A DNA stretch of 64,000 nucleotides from Neiella holothuriorum (GTDB lineage Bacteria; Pseudomonadota; Gammaproteobacteria; Enterobacterales; Neiellaceae), in assembly GCF_019457915.1 (NCBI RefSeq), contig NZ_JAHZSS010000021.1, forward strand, positions 1 to 64,000, in the 5' to 3' direction. The position numbers and the translations under genes are program-made. Under the pieces are notes generated by a model. That model had not been told where the DNA came from. It was given only the letters and a program-made list of their open reading frames with translations, and made no database searches. Positions 8,492 through 20,756 of the stretch are shown piece by piece (within the stretch, counting starts at the first letter, position 1; every line of letters begins with the position of its first letter).

Positions 8492-9286
8492 CTAACCGTA
8501 TAGCTTCCAAATAAGGTTGCCGGCTAGCACCCACAAAAACACCGAAAAAGCCCGCTTCATCGCCTTCGGCGGTAATCTCGAAACCAATTTTGCGCCAATC
8601 TGACTGAACACTGAGCTGGTCAGCACAATGCCCATAAATGCCCAAATGTGCACATAGCCAATGGTTGCTGCCGGCAAGGAAGTTACATCACTACCCGCCA
8701 ACATGTAGCTGACAGCCCCCGTAAACGCTAACGGCGCAGCACAAAAAGCGGCGGTGCCGATGGTATAGCGAATCGCCATTCGCTTAGATTTCAAAAACGG
8801 CACCATAAACAAAGCGCCGCCGATACCGAGAATGGCCGACAAAAAACCCATGACACTGCTGGCCAACTTCCAGCGCCAGTTGGCTTTGCGGAGCCGCTCT
8901 TGTTTAGGCTCTTTGCTAAACCACATGTAAACCGACATCAGCAATAAGAAGCCCATAAAAATATTACTGAGCAGCTGTCCCGGCAAATGATGCGCGACAG
9001 AAACGCCAATGACAGAACCGAGCATCAGAAACAGCACCAACGCGCGAACTGTAGGCCAATGAACGTGACCTTGTTGGTGGTGGGCATAAGCGGAATTAAG
9101 GGTGGTAATCACGATCGTTGCTAATGATGTTGCCAATGCCATGTGCATCGCTACACCAATATCAATCCCCTGATGAGTGAAGGTCCACACCAGCACCGGC
9201 ACAATAATTAAACCGCCACCAATGCCGAATAAGCCGGCAAGAAAACCAGCGAAACATCCCAGCCCTAAATACAGCGCAATTTCCAT
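8492..9286 (-). CDS. TauE/SafE (TSUP) family membrane permease
   Basis: A 264-residue integral membrane protein with about eight hydrophobic helices in two similar halves. Each half carries the glycine-rich family signature (GFLAGLFGIGGGLIIVP near residue 14, and GFLSAILGIGGALFMVP near 153). TSUP proteins are inner-membrane carriers or exporters, often for sulfite, sulfonates or other small anions; the substrate cannot be told from the sequence. The neighbours (cnoX, leu operon) do not suggest one. The start is an ATG with AAGGTG eight bases upstream. Confidence 0.85.
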   Translation of the reverse strand: MEIALYLGLGCFAGFLAGLFGIGGGLIIVPVLVWTFTHQGIDIGVAMHMALATSLATIVITTLNSAYAHHQQGHVHWPTVRALVLFLMLGSVIGVSVAHHLPGQLLSNIFMGFLLLMSVYMWFSKEPKQERLRKANWRWKLASSVMGFLSAILGIGGALFMVPFLKSKRMAIRYTIGTAAFCAAPLAFTGAVSYMLAGSDVTSLPAATIGYVHIWAFMGIVLTSSVFSQIGAKLVSRLPPKAMKRAFSVFLWVLAGNLIWKLYG

Positions 9287-9404
9287 AAAGCCAACACCTT
9301 AAACTCATGTTTCTTGAGCGAGTATATAGAGCGTTCCAGTCGCTGTAATCTTGCGCTTGTCAAGCAACAGATAAAAAACATCCTCGGACCAATGGAAATG
9401 TCTC

Positions 9405-9433
9405 TTGACACATACCTTGCGGTTCGCCATAGT
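9405..9433 (+). promoter_or_regulatory. Sigma70-type promoter of the leu operon
   Basis: A perfect -35 box TTGACA (9405-9410) is followed after 17 bases by CATAGT (9428-9433), which matches the -10 consensus at four of six positions. It lies about 55 bases upstream of the leader peptide, where a start point for the attenuated leu transcript is expected. Confidence 0.6.
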
Positions 9434-9486
9434 GTGGCCATTAATCGAACTGAAATGATTTGGTTCGGCAAGAGGATTACAAACGA

Positions 9487-9549
9487 ATGGCATTTTCTCG
9501 TCTGACTCTACTACTTCTTCTCGCTCTCTTAACCGAGCAGCGCGGGTAG
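9487..9549 (+). CDS. leuL: leu operon leader peptide (20 codons, eight Leu)
   Basis: A short ORF of 20 codons starting at ATG 9487 with AGAGGA upstream and ending at TAG 9547-9549. Eight of codons 6-15 are leucine, including five in a row (CTA CTA CTT CTT CTC), with the low-usage CTA codon favoured as in enterobacterial leuL. It precedes a terminator hairpin and leuA, so ribosome stalling at these codons should report leucyl-tRNA supply. The sequence and position are seen directly; the attenuation mechanism is inferred from the known leu operons. Confidence 0.85.
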   Translation: MAFSRLTLLLLLALLTEQRG

Positions 9550-9612
9550 GTCGTGTCAGAGTAAACCTCAACAAGTACACATAAAACCCGCGCACTAAGC
9601 GCGGGTTTTTTC
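9540..9612 (+). promoter_or_regulatory. leu attenuator: terminator with competing antiterminator
   Basis: The terminator hairpin is CCCGCGC (9587-9593), loop ACTAA, GCGCGGG (9599-9605) and a T6 tract. An exact copy of the 3-prime arm, GCGCGGG, lies at 9540-9546 over the last codons of the leader peptide and can pair with 9587-9593 instead. A ribosome stalled at the Leu codons (9508-9531) leaves 9540-9546 free, favouring the antiterminator. A ribosome that reaches the stop codon at 9547 covers it, favouring termination. The two pairings exclude each other. Confidence 0.82.
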
Positions 9613-9685
9613 GTTTTTGGCTCAATAGCTTTTTACAACGACGCAATGAATCTACGAGAAGCGTCACTAACTGGGAGATCACGTC

Positions 9686-12336
<2,651 letters not shown>

Positions 12337-12339
12337 TTC

Positions 12340-13737
12340 ATGGGCCAGACCTTATACGAGAAAGTCTTCAACGCACACGTGGTGCGTGAAGTTGCAGGCG
12401 AAACCCCGCTCATTTATATCGATCGCCAGTTGGCGCACGAAGTCACCTCGCCGCAAGCCTTTTCAGGCTTACGTGCGACTGGCCGTAAAATGCGTCAACC
12501 GAGCAAAACCATCGCGACCATGGATCACAACGTCTCCACCCGTTCGCTGGCTATTGATGCTTGTGGTGATCAATCAGAAACTCAGCTACGAACCTTGCGC
12601 GCCAACTGTGAAGAGTTTGGTGTTGAGCTATTCGGCTTAGGCCATATTAATCAAGGTATTGTCCATGTAATGGGCCCAGAGCAAGGTTTGACATTGCCGG
12701 GCACCACAATTGTTTGTGGTGACTCTCATACCGCGACTCACGGCGCATTCGGTGCCATTTCGTTCGGTATTGGTACGTCTGAAGTTGAACATGTGATGGC
12801 AACCCAAACGCTGAAACAGCCGCGCTTCAAAACCATGAAAGTGCAGGTGAATGGCAAGCTCCATGAAAGCCTAAGTGCTAAAGACGTGATTCTGGCGATT
12901 GCTGGCGTTACCACCTCGTCCGGCGGTACCGGTTATGCCATCGAGTTTTGTGGCACCGCCATCGAAGCACTGTCGATGGAAGGTCGTATGACCTTGTGTA
13001 ACATGAGCATCGAAATTGGTGCCAAGGTGGGCATGATTGCCCCCGACCAAACCACAATCGATTACGTCGAAGGTCGTCCTTTTGCGCCGAAAGGTGATGC
13101 GTGGGACGAAGCGGTTGAATACTGGTCGACCCTGAAGTCTGATGATGACGCCGAATTTGACGCGGTTGTTGAGCTCAATGCCGATGATATTTCGCCGATG
13201 GTGACATGGGGAACCAACCCAGGTCAGGTAATTGGTGTGAATGATCCAATTCCAAGCCCAGCTGATTTTACCGATGCCGTTGCCGCCGACTCTTGTGCCA
13301 AAGCACGCTCTTACATGGGCATAAAAGACGGCCAGAAGCTAACCGACTTAGCCATTGACGTGGTATTCATCGGTTCATGCACCAATGGTCGCATCGAAGA
13401 TATTCGCGCCGTTGCCGAAGTGGCACAAGGTAAAAAGGTTGCAGAAAACGTTGAAGCCATTGTCGTTCCCGGCTCTGGTTTGGTGAAAAAGCAGGCCGAA
13501 GATGAAGGGTTAGATAAGATCCTGATCGACGCGGGCTTTGAGTGGCGTTTACCTGGCTGCTCCATGTGCTTGGCCATGAATGACGACAAACTAGGTGCCG
13601 GCCAGCGCTGTGCATCAACCTCAAACCGCAACTTTGAAGGCCGCCAAGGCCGAGGCGGCCGCACGCACTTGGTCAGCCCATCAATGGCCGCCGCAGCAGC
13701 GATTGCTGGCCGCTTTGCCGATGTAAGGGAGATATAG
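12340..13737 (+). CDS. leuC: 3-isopropylmalate dehydratase large subunit
   Basis: A 465-residue aconitase-family subunit which, with LeuD, isomerises 2- to 3-isopropylmalate. The three cysteines that ligate the [4Fe-4S] cluster are visible: C347 in IGSCTNGR, and C407 and C410 in [10 protein letters not shown]. The GDSHTATHG motif is at about residue 127. It sits between leuB (three-base gap) and leuD (two-base gap). Confidence 0.97.
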   Translation: MGQTLYEKVFNAHVVREVAGETPLIYIDRQLAHEVTSPQAFSGLRATGRKMRQPSKTIATMDHNVSTRSLAIDACGDQSETQLRTLRANCEEFGVELFGLGHINQGIVHVMGPEQGLTLPGTTIVCGDSHTATHGAFGAISFGIGTSEVEHVMATQTLKQPRFKTMKVQVNGKLHESLSAKDVILAIAGVTTSSGGTGYAIEFCGTAIEALSMEGRMTLCNMSIEIGAKVGMIAPDQTTIDYVEGRPFAPKGDAWDEAVEYWSTLKSDDDAEFDAVVELNADDISPMVTWGTNPGQVIGVNDPIPSPADFTDAVAADSCAKARSYMGIKDGQKLTDLAIDVVFIGSCTNGRIEDIRAVAEVAQGKKVAENVEAIVVPGSGLVKKQAEDEGLDKILIDAGFEWRLPGCSMCLAMNDDKLGAGQRCASTSNRNFEGRQGRGGRTHLVSPSMAAAAAIAGRFADVREI

Positions 13738-13739
13738 TC

Positions 13740-14345
13740 ATGGCTGGAATTCAAAAAATGATCAGCGTTGCAGCACCGTTAGATCGCTCTAACGTCGATA
13801 CCGATCAAATTATCCCAAAGCAATTTTTAACCAAAGTTGAACGCGTTGGGTTTGGTGAGCACTGCTTCCACGACTGGCGTTATCTCGATGAAGCCGGTAC
13901 TCAGGTTAACCCTGACTTCATTCTCAACCAACCGGTGTATCAGGATGCGCATATTCTGGTGACCCGTGAGAATTTCGGCTGTGGCTCATCTCGTGAACAC
14001 GCGCCTTGGGCGTTGAAAGAAATGGGTTACACCATCATTTTGGCGCCTAGCTTTGCTGATATTTTCTATGGCAATGCCCTCAACAACGGCATGCTACCGG
14101 TGAAATTAAGCGAGCAAGTCATCGACGTCATTATGAAGCAGCTGCTGGCTGAGCCCGGCGCACAAATGACCGTCGATCTGGAAAGTAAAACCGTGATTGC
14201 GCCCGATGGTACCTGTTACGATTTTGACCTCAACGACTTCCATCGTGAATGCCTCTTAAAAGGCTTGGACAGCATTGGCTGGACCCTACAATTTGAAGAT
14301 GCCATTAGCGAATATGAAGCCAAGATCCCCGCTTGGCGCAGTTAA
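13740..14345 (+). CDS. leuD: 3-isopropylmalate dehydratase small subunit
   Basis: A 201-residue swivel-domain partner of LeuC that completes the isopropylmalate isomerase active site. Family motifs are [16 protein letters not shown] near the N-terminus and [15 protein letters not shown] in the middle. It is the last gene of the operon and is followed 43 bases later by a strong terminator. Confidence 0.97.
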   Translation: MAGIQKMISVAAPLDRSNVDTDQIIPKQFLTKVERVGFGEHCFHDWRYLDEAGTQVNPDFILNQPVYQDAHILVTRENFGCGSSREHAPWALKEMGYTIILAPSFADIFYGNALNNGMLPVKLSEQVIDVIMKQLLAEPGAQMTVDLESKTVIAPDGTCYDFDLNDFHRECLLKGLDSIGWTLQFEDAISEYEAKIPAWRS

Positions 14346-14388
14346 GTTAACATTGAGCCGTTAAGTTCATATCGAGCAGTTAATAGAA

Positions 14389-14412
14389 AGCCGGGCATGG
14401 CCCGGCTTTTTT
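14389..14412 (+). terminator. Terminator of leuABCD
   Basis: An 8-bp stem AGCCGGGC (14389-14396) / GCCCGGCT (14400-14407) with a three-base loop is followed by a run of T. It lies 43 bases after the leuD stop and just before the convergent EF-hand gene. Confidence 0.9.
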
Positions 14413-14441
14413 GTGTCGATAATAAGGTCGCAGCGCTGTCA

Positions 14442-14966
14442 TTAGGCCGTTGTATTAACCGAGCCCACCAGCCCAGACACAAACCCCATGGCTGAATCGA
14501 TGTTCTTGCCGTTAAAACCTTCGGTTTCGATTTTTGCCAATAGATCTTCAATGCCGGCTTTTAATTCACTGCCATTTTCTTGATCGGCAGCAATCTCGGC
14601 TAATAAGTTAGTCATCGAATCACCCGCTGGCTGGCCAGCAAAGCCATTGGCCGTGCCGCCAAGCATACCGTTGACTGTTACGCCACCAGCAATCGATGTA
14701 CCTTCTAGCCGCTCACGCATGCTATCGAGATGCTCTTGTCTTTCGCCATCAGTTACTTCGCCATTACCGTCAGCATCCATCTCGGCATAGTGAGTTTCAA
14801 GCCGCTGCGCGTCATAGGCAACGCCCTGCTCTTCTAAACTTGCGGTTAATTCCTCAAGGGTAACACCGCCGCTTTCGTCACTATCGGCCGCAGAAAACGC
14901 ATCATCCATTTGCTGGCGCATTTGTGGCGGTGGCGGGGGCATGCCGCCCATACCTGTTACATTCAT
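14442..14966 (-). CDS. EF-hand calcium-binding protein
   Basis: A 174-residue protein with a Met/Pro-rich N-terminus (MGGMPPPPPQ) and two consecutive EF-hand loops: DSDESGGVTLEE near residue 25 and DADGNGEVTDGE near residue 61. Both have acidic or polar residues at loop positions 1, 3, 5, 9 and 12, so both should bind calcium. The C-terminal half is glycine-rich and then helical, with no recognised domain. No signal peptide is evident. The ATG at 14966 has CAGGAG seven bases upstream; a longer frame begins at 15194 but has no such support. It converges on leuD. Its role is unknown. Confidence 0.8.
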   Translation of the reverse strand: MNVTGMGGMPPPPPQMRQQMDDAFSAADSDESGGVTLEELTASLEEQGVAYDAQRLETHYAEMDADGNGEVTDGERQEHLDSMRERLEGTSIAGGVTVNGMLGGTANGFAGQPAGDSMTNLLAEIAADQENGSELKAGIEDLLAKIETEGFNGKNIDSAMGFVSGLVGSVNTTA

Positions 14967-15195
14967 TGGAAAACTCCTGTAGGTTGTTGATTCCAAATAT
15001 AAACAGGCAAGTGCTTGACCAACTCGACGAAAACCCAGCCAAATCCACACCATCTTCACATTAGCCAGGAAAATGTGCAGACAATGTGAAGTTTCAGCCG
15101 TTATAAAAGACATATTGAGCCAACTCGACCGTTGGTATGAAGCGCTACAATGAAAAGCGGCAAGCAAGTGGCATGATCCTGCCGGCACAAGCAAG

Positions 15196-15222
15196 TTAAT
15201 GTTTGCCCGTTTGCGCCGATAA
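15196..15222 (+). promoter_or_regulatory. Possible sigma28-type promoter
   Basis: TTAATGTT (15196-15203), an 11-base spacer, then GCCGATAA (15215-15222), which is an exact match to the flagellar sigma -10 element; the -35 part matches five of eight positions. It lies 40 bases before the secreted transglutaminase-like gene. GCCGATAA also occurs by chance inside coding regions in this window, so support is modest. Confidence 0.3.
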
Positions 15223-15261
15223 CAAGATGACAGATAACGCGATGAATCCGTAGGAGTGATT

Positions 15262-16215
15262 TTGACTCGACTGAGCTGCTATAGTGCGCTGCTTTTCAGC
15301 CTTGTGCTGACCAGTCTGCTCGTGCAGGCCAAGACGCAACAGCCAGCTCAGCGCGAGTACAATAAGATCACTCAAGGCGATCAAACCCTTGTCAGCTATG
15401 TTTGGCAAGACAGCAGAAAGACCGAGTATTACGTCAAGGCGTCTCTCGACACCAAGCTGATGTTAGACGCCAGCCGAGCGCTGCAACAGTTCAAACCACG
15501 CCACCTTGCCCGCTCGCTCAATCAAGCCGTTCGCAAAGCCGAGGTCGATCTGCCTGCCGGCGTTAATTTGCGCTTGGTCAACTCAGGCTACAGCTATTCA
15601 GTACACTTGGATGGCCGCGACGCTGACGACATTAAACAAGCCAAGCAAATCCTCCGCCGCCTCATTAACCAAACCGAGAATCAGTATTTAAAGGATCGGC
15701 ACTTAACTAAATTCCAAGATGGTTACGGGATGCAAGGTATCATTCCCGATCACTTATATTACGCCCGCGCCAACCAGCAACCACTGGCTCCTTTAATCGG
15801 CGCTTTCTACAAGCAAGTGCATCAATTACCACCACACATTGCAATCGATCGCATTATCAGCTTTGTGCAGGCCATTCCATATAGTTCACTGGATCGAATT
15901 GAAAGCAGCTTCATCTCGCCAGCATCGGTCATCTTCGACAATAAAGGCGATTGTGATTCCAAAGCTGCGCTTGCCATTGCGCTCATTCGAGGCGTTTATC
16001 CGCGCCGCAAATTGGCGATTGTTTATCTAAAAAAGCATGCGCTATTAGCCGTAAATTTTGGCTACGACGTGCAGGGGGATTGGTTTAATCATGAGGGCGA
16101 ACGTTGGCTACCTGCAGAAGTGGCTGGTCCAAGCGTATTGGCCATTGGTAAAACAAGCATCCAATCGAGCCGAGAATTGGCCGCAAGAGCGTTTAAGTTG
16201 GTGCCCGTTCCTTAA
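15262..16215 (+). CDS. Secreted transglutaminase-like cysteine protease-fold protein
   Basis: About 317 residues with a clear signal peptide (hydrophobic core CYSALLFSLVLTSLLVQA). The C-terminal part has a transglutaminase-like core: C231 in NKGDCDSKAALAIALIRG and H259 in KKHALLAVNFGYD, followed by an acidic residue. It probably acts in the periplasm. The start is uncertain: TTG at 15262 has TAGGAG at good spacing, whereas the GTG at 15256 overlaps that site. A GCCGATAA element at 15215-15222 may be a flagellar-type (sigma28) -10 box. It diverges from the EF-hand gene and converges on phoH2. Substrate unknown. Confidence 0.68.
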   Translation: MTRLSCYSALLFSLVLTSLLVQAKTQQPAQREYNKITQGDQTLVSYVWQDSRKTEYYVKASLDTKLMLDASRALQQFKPRHLARSLNQAVRKAEVDLPAGVNLRLVNSGYSYSVHLDGRDADDIKQAKQILRRLINQTENQYLKDRHLTKFQDGYGMQGIIPDHLYYARANQQPLAPLIGAFYKQVHQLPPHIAIDRIISFVQAIPYSSLDRIESSFISPASVIFDNKGDCDSKAALAIALIRGVYPRRKLAIVYLKKHALLAVNFGYDVQGDWFNHEGERWLPAEVAGPSVLAIGKTSIQSSRELAARAFKLVPVP

Positions 16216-16235
16216 CGAACGAGCACCAGATTTGA

Positions 16236-17618
16236 CTACAGTTGTTCTTCAGCGAATGAAGCCAACCGACTACGTACCACGCCGTTAAGATAAACATGGG
16301 CCGCGCCATCAAAGCTCTTAAATCGCTCCGCGATATAAGTTAAACCGGACGTTACCGGCGTTAGGTAGTTACTATCAATTTGCGCCAAGTTACCAGAGCA
16401 CACGATCTTAGTGCCTTCACCACAGCGCGTAATAATGGTTTTTAACTGGGACGCGGTCAGATTCTGACATTCATCGAGCAGCACCAAGGCATTTTGGATG
16501 CTTCGACCACGCATAAAGTTAACCGATTTAAACTGGATATTTGCTTTATCCATGATGTATTCCATCGAACCATCCGGCGATTCATCATGGCGATGCAGTA
16601 CTTCCAGCGTATCGGTCACAGCGGCCAGCCAAGGCGCCATTTTCTCTTCTTCAGTACCAGGTAAGAAACCAATAGACTCGGCAATTTCAGGCGTATTTCG
16701 AGTCACGATGACTTTCGAATAAATGCCTTTTTCAACCACCATTTCTAACGCTGCAGCCAAAGCCAATAAAGTCTTGCCGCAACCCGCGGGGCCGGTTAAC
16801 ACCACCAAGTCCAAATTCGGATCGAGCAATGCGTCAAGCGCCATCCCTTGGTAGACGTTCTTCGGCTGAACGCCCCAAGCCTGACGGCCTAGTAATCGCT
16901 CGCGTCCTAAATCATGCAAGGTGACCTTGCCGTCACTTTTGGTAACGACTCGCGCAGCAAACTGTTCGCCATTATCAATAACATACTCATTGGGAAAGGC
17001 GTCCGGTAACACCGACTCATCGACGACATGGAAGGTGTCTCGGCCTTCTTGAAAGCTTTCAACTTCACCCACTTCATCCCAAAATCCATGATCGAGTTGA
17101 CGAAATCCTTTGGACATCAAACTCACATCAGAAATCAGCTGATCGGTGCGGTAATCCTCCACATGTTGCATGCCTGCGCCTTTTGCTTTCAGACGCATGT
17201 TGATGTCTTTGGTCACCAACACCACGAGTTGCGGATCTTTTTCATTCTGCAAATACAAAGCGGTGTTAATGATGCGGTTGTCATTCTCTACTGCGGGCAA
17301 GAAGCCACTTTTTTCAGGAAGGGCATGATCGGGGTAAATCGACAAATGACCAGAGAGGGTTTCTTCTCCGGGCTTTTCTAACCTAACGCCTTCTGCGATT
17401 TGCTCTGGTGTTGCATCGCGCAGCGCATCATCAATAGCGCGAATGGCAATACGGGCATCGCGGCTGACGTCTTTACGTCGGTCTTTAATGTGGTCGAGTT
17501 CTTCTAAAACCGTCATCGGGATGATGACATCGTGCTCTTGAAAAGAGTAAATAGCGAGGGGTTCGTGCAGCAGTACGTTGGTATCGAGAATATAGACTTT
17601 CTTGTCTTCCTGACCCAT
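16236..17618 (-). CDS. PhoH2: PIN RNase domain fused to PhoH ATPase
   Basis: A 460-residue two-domain protein. The N-terminal 140 or so residues form a PIN nuclease domain (YILDTNVLLHEP, with further conserved acidic residues). Residues about 250-460 form a PhoH ATPase with Walker A GPAGCGKT (276-283) and Walker B LVLLDECQN. PhoH2 proteins are described as RNA-unwinding and cleaving enzymes; in some bacteria they are linked to a small antitoxin, but no such gene is seen here. The ATG at 17618 has GGGAG six bases upstream; a TTG two codons earlier is less likely. It converges on the transglutaminase-like gene with a 20-base gap. Confidence 0.9.
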   Translation of the reverse strand: MGQEDKKVYILDTNVLLHEPLAIYSFQEHDVIIPMTVLEELDHIKDRRKDVSRDARIAIRAIDDALRDATPEQIAEGVRLEKPGEETLSGHLSIYPDHALPEKSGFLPAVENDNRIINTALYLQNEKDPQLVVLVTKDINMRLKAKGAGMQHVEDYRTDQLISDVSLMSKGFRQLDHGFWDEVGEVESFQEGRDTFHVVDESVLPDAFPNEYVIDNGEQFAARVVTKSDGKVTLHDLGRERLLGRQAWGVQPKNVYQGMALDALLDPNLDLVVLTGPAGCGKTLLALAAALEMVVEKGIYSKVIVTRNTPEIAESIGFLPGTEEEKMAPWLAAVTDTLEVLHRHDESPDGSMEYIMDKANIQFKSVNFMRGRSIQNALVLLDECQNLTASQLKTIITRCGEGTKIVCSGNLAQIDSNYLTPVTSGLTYIAERFKSFDGAAHVYLNGVVRSRLASFAEEQL

Positions 17619-17836
17619 AGGCAACTCCCACTGTTGGCCAATTGGTTAGTCTGTGAACTTAATCGTTCAGTTCTAGACTAAACTCTGTACTCCAAGATTG
17701 AAAGCGATTTATGAGCAAAACTTTGTAACCGTGGTCTCATCATAAAAGGCTTCGTTTTTGCCTCATTTTTCGGGTGATTGTCACCGCGAAATCCATTACT
17801 ATTCGCGCCTTTCAAAAAACCGAACAGGCAGACTTT

Positions 17837-20734
17837 ATGCCCCATGCAATTGGCCAACGTTGGCTTAGTGATAACGAATCTGAACTCGGAATAGGACTTC
17901 TTAGTGATTTTGATGGACGCACTGTAACTCTCTCGTTTCCGGCAACCGGTGAGCGACGTGTCTACAGTAAAAAGGATGCGCCCATTACCCGCTTAGCCTT
18001 TGCCGAAGGCGATGAGATTCGTCACTTAGACGATTGGCAATTGCGCGTGAGCAGTATTGAAGAAAAAAACGGCGTGCTGGTTTACTTTGGTACTCATACC
18101 GAAACCGGCGAAGAAACGGGCCTGCTAGAAACAGAAATTCACCCGGCCATTATTGTCAATAAGCCACAAGACCGCCTATTTGCTGGTCAGGTCGATCGGT
18201 TAGAACATTTCAATCTGCGTTACCAATGTTTGCAGCAGCGTGCCCGCTTACAAAGCTCAGAGTTACGCGGTTTGAACGGTGCTCGCATTGGCTTAATTCC
18301 TCATCAGCTTCATATTGCTAAAGAAGCAGGCCAACGTTATGCCCCTCGTTTGTTGCTGGCCGATGAAGTGGGCTTAGGCAAAACCATTGAAGCCGGCTTG
18401 ATCTTGCATCAACAATTACTCACTGAACGTGCCAATCGAGTGTTAATTTTGGTGCCAGAGCCTCTGCTGCATCAATGGCTCGTCGAATTACTGCGCCGCT
18501 TCAATGTTGCGGCAGCCTTATTCGACAAAGAGCGGGTTGCATCGGCCATGCTCGACGGCTTAAATCCATTTGAAACCGAACAAGTGGTGCTGTGCCCGCA
18601 AACGTTATTAAACAACAAACAATATCAACAGGCAGCGGTGGACGCCGGCTGGGATCTATTGATTGTTGACGAAGCCCATCACCTGAGTTGGCAAGATGGT
18701 CAGCCGAGTCGAGCATACCGGCAAGTGGCCGAGTTAGCCGAAGAAACTCCCGGCTTATTATTGCTCACAGCAACACCTGATCAACTTGGCCACGAAGGCC
18801 ATTTCGCTCGTCTACGTTTGCTCGATCCAAATCGATTTCACGATTACCAAGCCTTTGTTGATGAAGAAAAGGGTTACCAGCAAGTGGCTGATGCCGCTAA
18901 TGCCCTGCTCGACAAACAGCTACTTAGCGAGCAACAACTCGGTTTGTTGAATGAGTTGATTAGTGAAAATGATATTGAGCCGCTCCTTAAATGTGTGCAA
19001 GACGAAGCGCTCGATAACGAATTACGTGAGCAAGCTCGCTCCGAATTGCTGCAACAATTACTCGATCGCCACGGCACAAGCCGCGTGCTGTTCCGTAATA
19101 CTCGCGCGGCAATTCAAGGCTTTCCAAGTCGTCAGCTCAGCATAACCGAATTGCCGTTGCCGCAAGCTTATGAAACAGCATTGAAGGTTAACGTTAAAAA
19201 TGATGCGCAATTGCAGCTCATGCAGATGCTGGCTCCCGAGCAAAGCTATAGCGAACTTGAAGGCGAAAGCGATGCTTGGTTGAAGATTGATCCACGACTC
19301 GACTGGCTAATTGACACACTTGCCGACGTGAAACCGGCAAAAGTATTGCTGATTTGTGCGCTCAAACGAACCGTACTGCAACTTGCCGAAGCGCTGCGCA
19401 ATAAAACCGGCATGCAAGTGGCAGTGTTCCACGAAGACATGAGCATTGTAGAGCGCGACCGCGCTGCCGCTCATTTCGCATCTGATGAAGATGGCGCACA
19501 AATTCTACTGTGCTCAGAGATTGGTTCTGAAGGGCGAAACTTCCAGTTTGCACATCACCTCGTGTTATTTGATCTGCCACTCAATCCAGACTTATTGGAA
19601 CAACGTATTGGCCGCCTCGATCGTATTGGTCAACAGCATGATATTCAGATCCATTTGCCAGTATTCAAAGGCACGGCTCAGCAGCGCCTGCTGCAGTGGC
19701 TCCATCAAGGCCTTAACGCCATTGAATCAACCCTGAGTATCGGCAAACAGATATATGATGAATTTGAAACATCATTGCTAGACGGTTTGCGCTTACAAGT
19801 GGATGACGAACACTGGCAGCAAACGCTGAACCACACCCGTCAGCGCCGCGATGAATTGATTGCCATATTAGAAAATGGACGCGACCGTTTGCTAGAAATC
19901 GGCTCGCGCGGCAAAGGCTCTGCCGAACAACTCGTTAGTGCCATTGCCAAGCAAGATGATGACGTGGTACTCACTCAGTTTATGCTTCGCTTATGGGATG
20001 TGTACGGCGTCAACCAAGATGAAAAAGGTGCTCAGTGCATTGCCCTGATGCCAAGTGAGGAAATGCTCGGCGGTGATTTACCGACCCTGACAGAAGAAGG
20101 TGCCACGGTCACGTTTGATCGCCAAACCGCTCTAAGCCGTGAAGAAGTGCAATTTCTTAGCTGGGATCACCCAATGGTCGCAGGCGCAGTGGATGCTATT
20201 CTTGGCACCACTACCGGCTCGACCAATGTCGCAGTGCTGAAGAATAAAGCCTTGCCGGAAGGCAGTTACATGTTGCAAGGGGTCTTCACGTTACATGCAC
20301 CTGCTCCGGGGTATCTGCAATTAGCTCGCTTCCTACCGAGTGAGCCGATTCGTATTTTGTTTGATCGGAACAGCAATGATCTATCGGACAAAGTGGCTTT
20401 TGATCAGCTGTCACCACAGTTGAGCCCAATTGGTAAACACACCGCGACTAAGCTTGTGGCGGCACTTAGGCAACAACTTCCACCACTGTTGCGAAGTGCC
20501 GAAGCCGCCGCTCAGCAAAAAGCCGAATTAGCCATTGCGGATGCTACCACCCAACTGGATCAGTACTTCCGAGGCGAGTTAGATAGGCTCTCGGCATTGC
20601 AAGCCGTTAACCCTAATGTTCGCGACGATGAACTCGAGCACCTGCAATCTCAAGCTGAACAAGGGCTCGCAGCGTTATCTCAAGCGCAACTTAAGTTGGA
20701 ATCAATTCAACTAATAGTGGTACACCACGCGTAA
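17837..20734 (+). CDS. rapA: RNA polymerase-associated SWI2/SNF2 ATPase RapA
   Basis: A 965-residue ATPase that binds RNA polymerase and helps recycle stalled or post-termination complexes. The start at 17837 gives MPHAIGQRWLSDNESELGIG, aligning with the E. coli N-terminus, and a length close to the E. coli 968. Walker A (ADEVGLGKTIEAG) lies near residue 178 and DEAHH near 278. The helicase C part contains ALKRTVLQLAEAL and EGRNFQFAHHLVLFDLPLNP ending in QRIGRLDRIGQ. The longer frame from 17774 adds 21 unconserved residues. It diverges from phoH2. Confidence 0.95.
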   Translation: MPHAIGQRWLSDNESELGIGLLSDFDGRTVTLSFPATGERRVYSKKDAPITRLAFAEGDEIRHLDDWQLRVSSIEEKNGVLVYFGTHTETGEETGLLETEIHPAIIVNKPQDRLFAGQVDRLEHFNLRYQCLQQRARLQSSELRGLNGARIGLIPHQLHIAKEAGQRYAPRLLLADEVGLGKTIEAGLILHQQLLTERANRVLILVPEPLLHQWLVELLRRFNVAAALFDKERVASAMLDGLNPFETEQVVLCPQTLLNNKQYQQAAVDAGWDLLIVDEAHHLSWQDGQPSRAYRQVAELAEETPGLLLLTATPDQLGHEGHFARLRLLDPNRFHDYQAFVDEEKGYQQVADAANALLDKQLLSEQQLGLLNELISENDIEPLLKCVQDEALDNELREQARSELLQQLLDRHGTSRVLFRNTRAAIQGFPSRQLSITELPLPQAYETALKVNVKNDAQLQLMQMLAPEQSYSELEGESDAWLKIDPRLDWLIDTLADVKPAKVLLICALKRTVLQLAEALRNKTGMQVAVFHEDMSIVERDRAAAHFASDEDGAQILLCSEIGSEGRNFQFAHHLVLFDLPLNPDLLEQRIGRLDRIGQQHDIQIHLPVFKGTAQQRLLQWLHQGLNAIESTLSIGKQIYDEFETSLLDGLRLQVDDEHWQQTLNHTRQRRDELIAILENGRDRLLEIGSRGKGSAEQLVSAIAKQDDDVVLTQFMLRLWDVYGVNQDEKGAQCIALMPSEEMLGGDLPTLTEEGATVTFDRQTALSREEVQFLSWDHPMVAGAVDAILGTTTGSTNVAVLKNKALPEGSYMLQGVFTLHAPAPGYLQLARFLPSEPIRILFDRNSNDLSDKVAFDQLSPQLSPIGKHTATKLVAALRQQLPPLLRSAEAAAQQKAELAIADATTQLDQYFRGELDRLSALQAVNPNVRDDELEHLQSQAEQGLAALSQAQLKLESIQLIVVHHA

Positions 20735-20756
20735 CCATCTATTCGGATTAAACAGT

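Noticed and set aside
9305-9682. 125-residue minus-strand frame opposite the leu leader
   Set aside because: It overlaps the promoter, leader peptide and attenuator on the other strand and resembles no family.
16236-17836. Possible phoH2 toxin-antitoxin pair
   Set aside because: No small antitoxin-like gene lies upstream of phoH2; the 218 bases to rapA contain no convincing short ORF.
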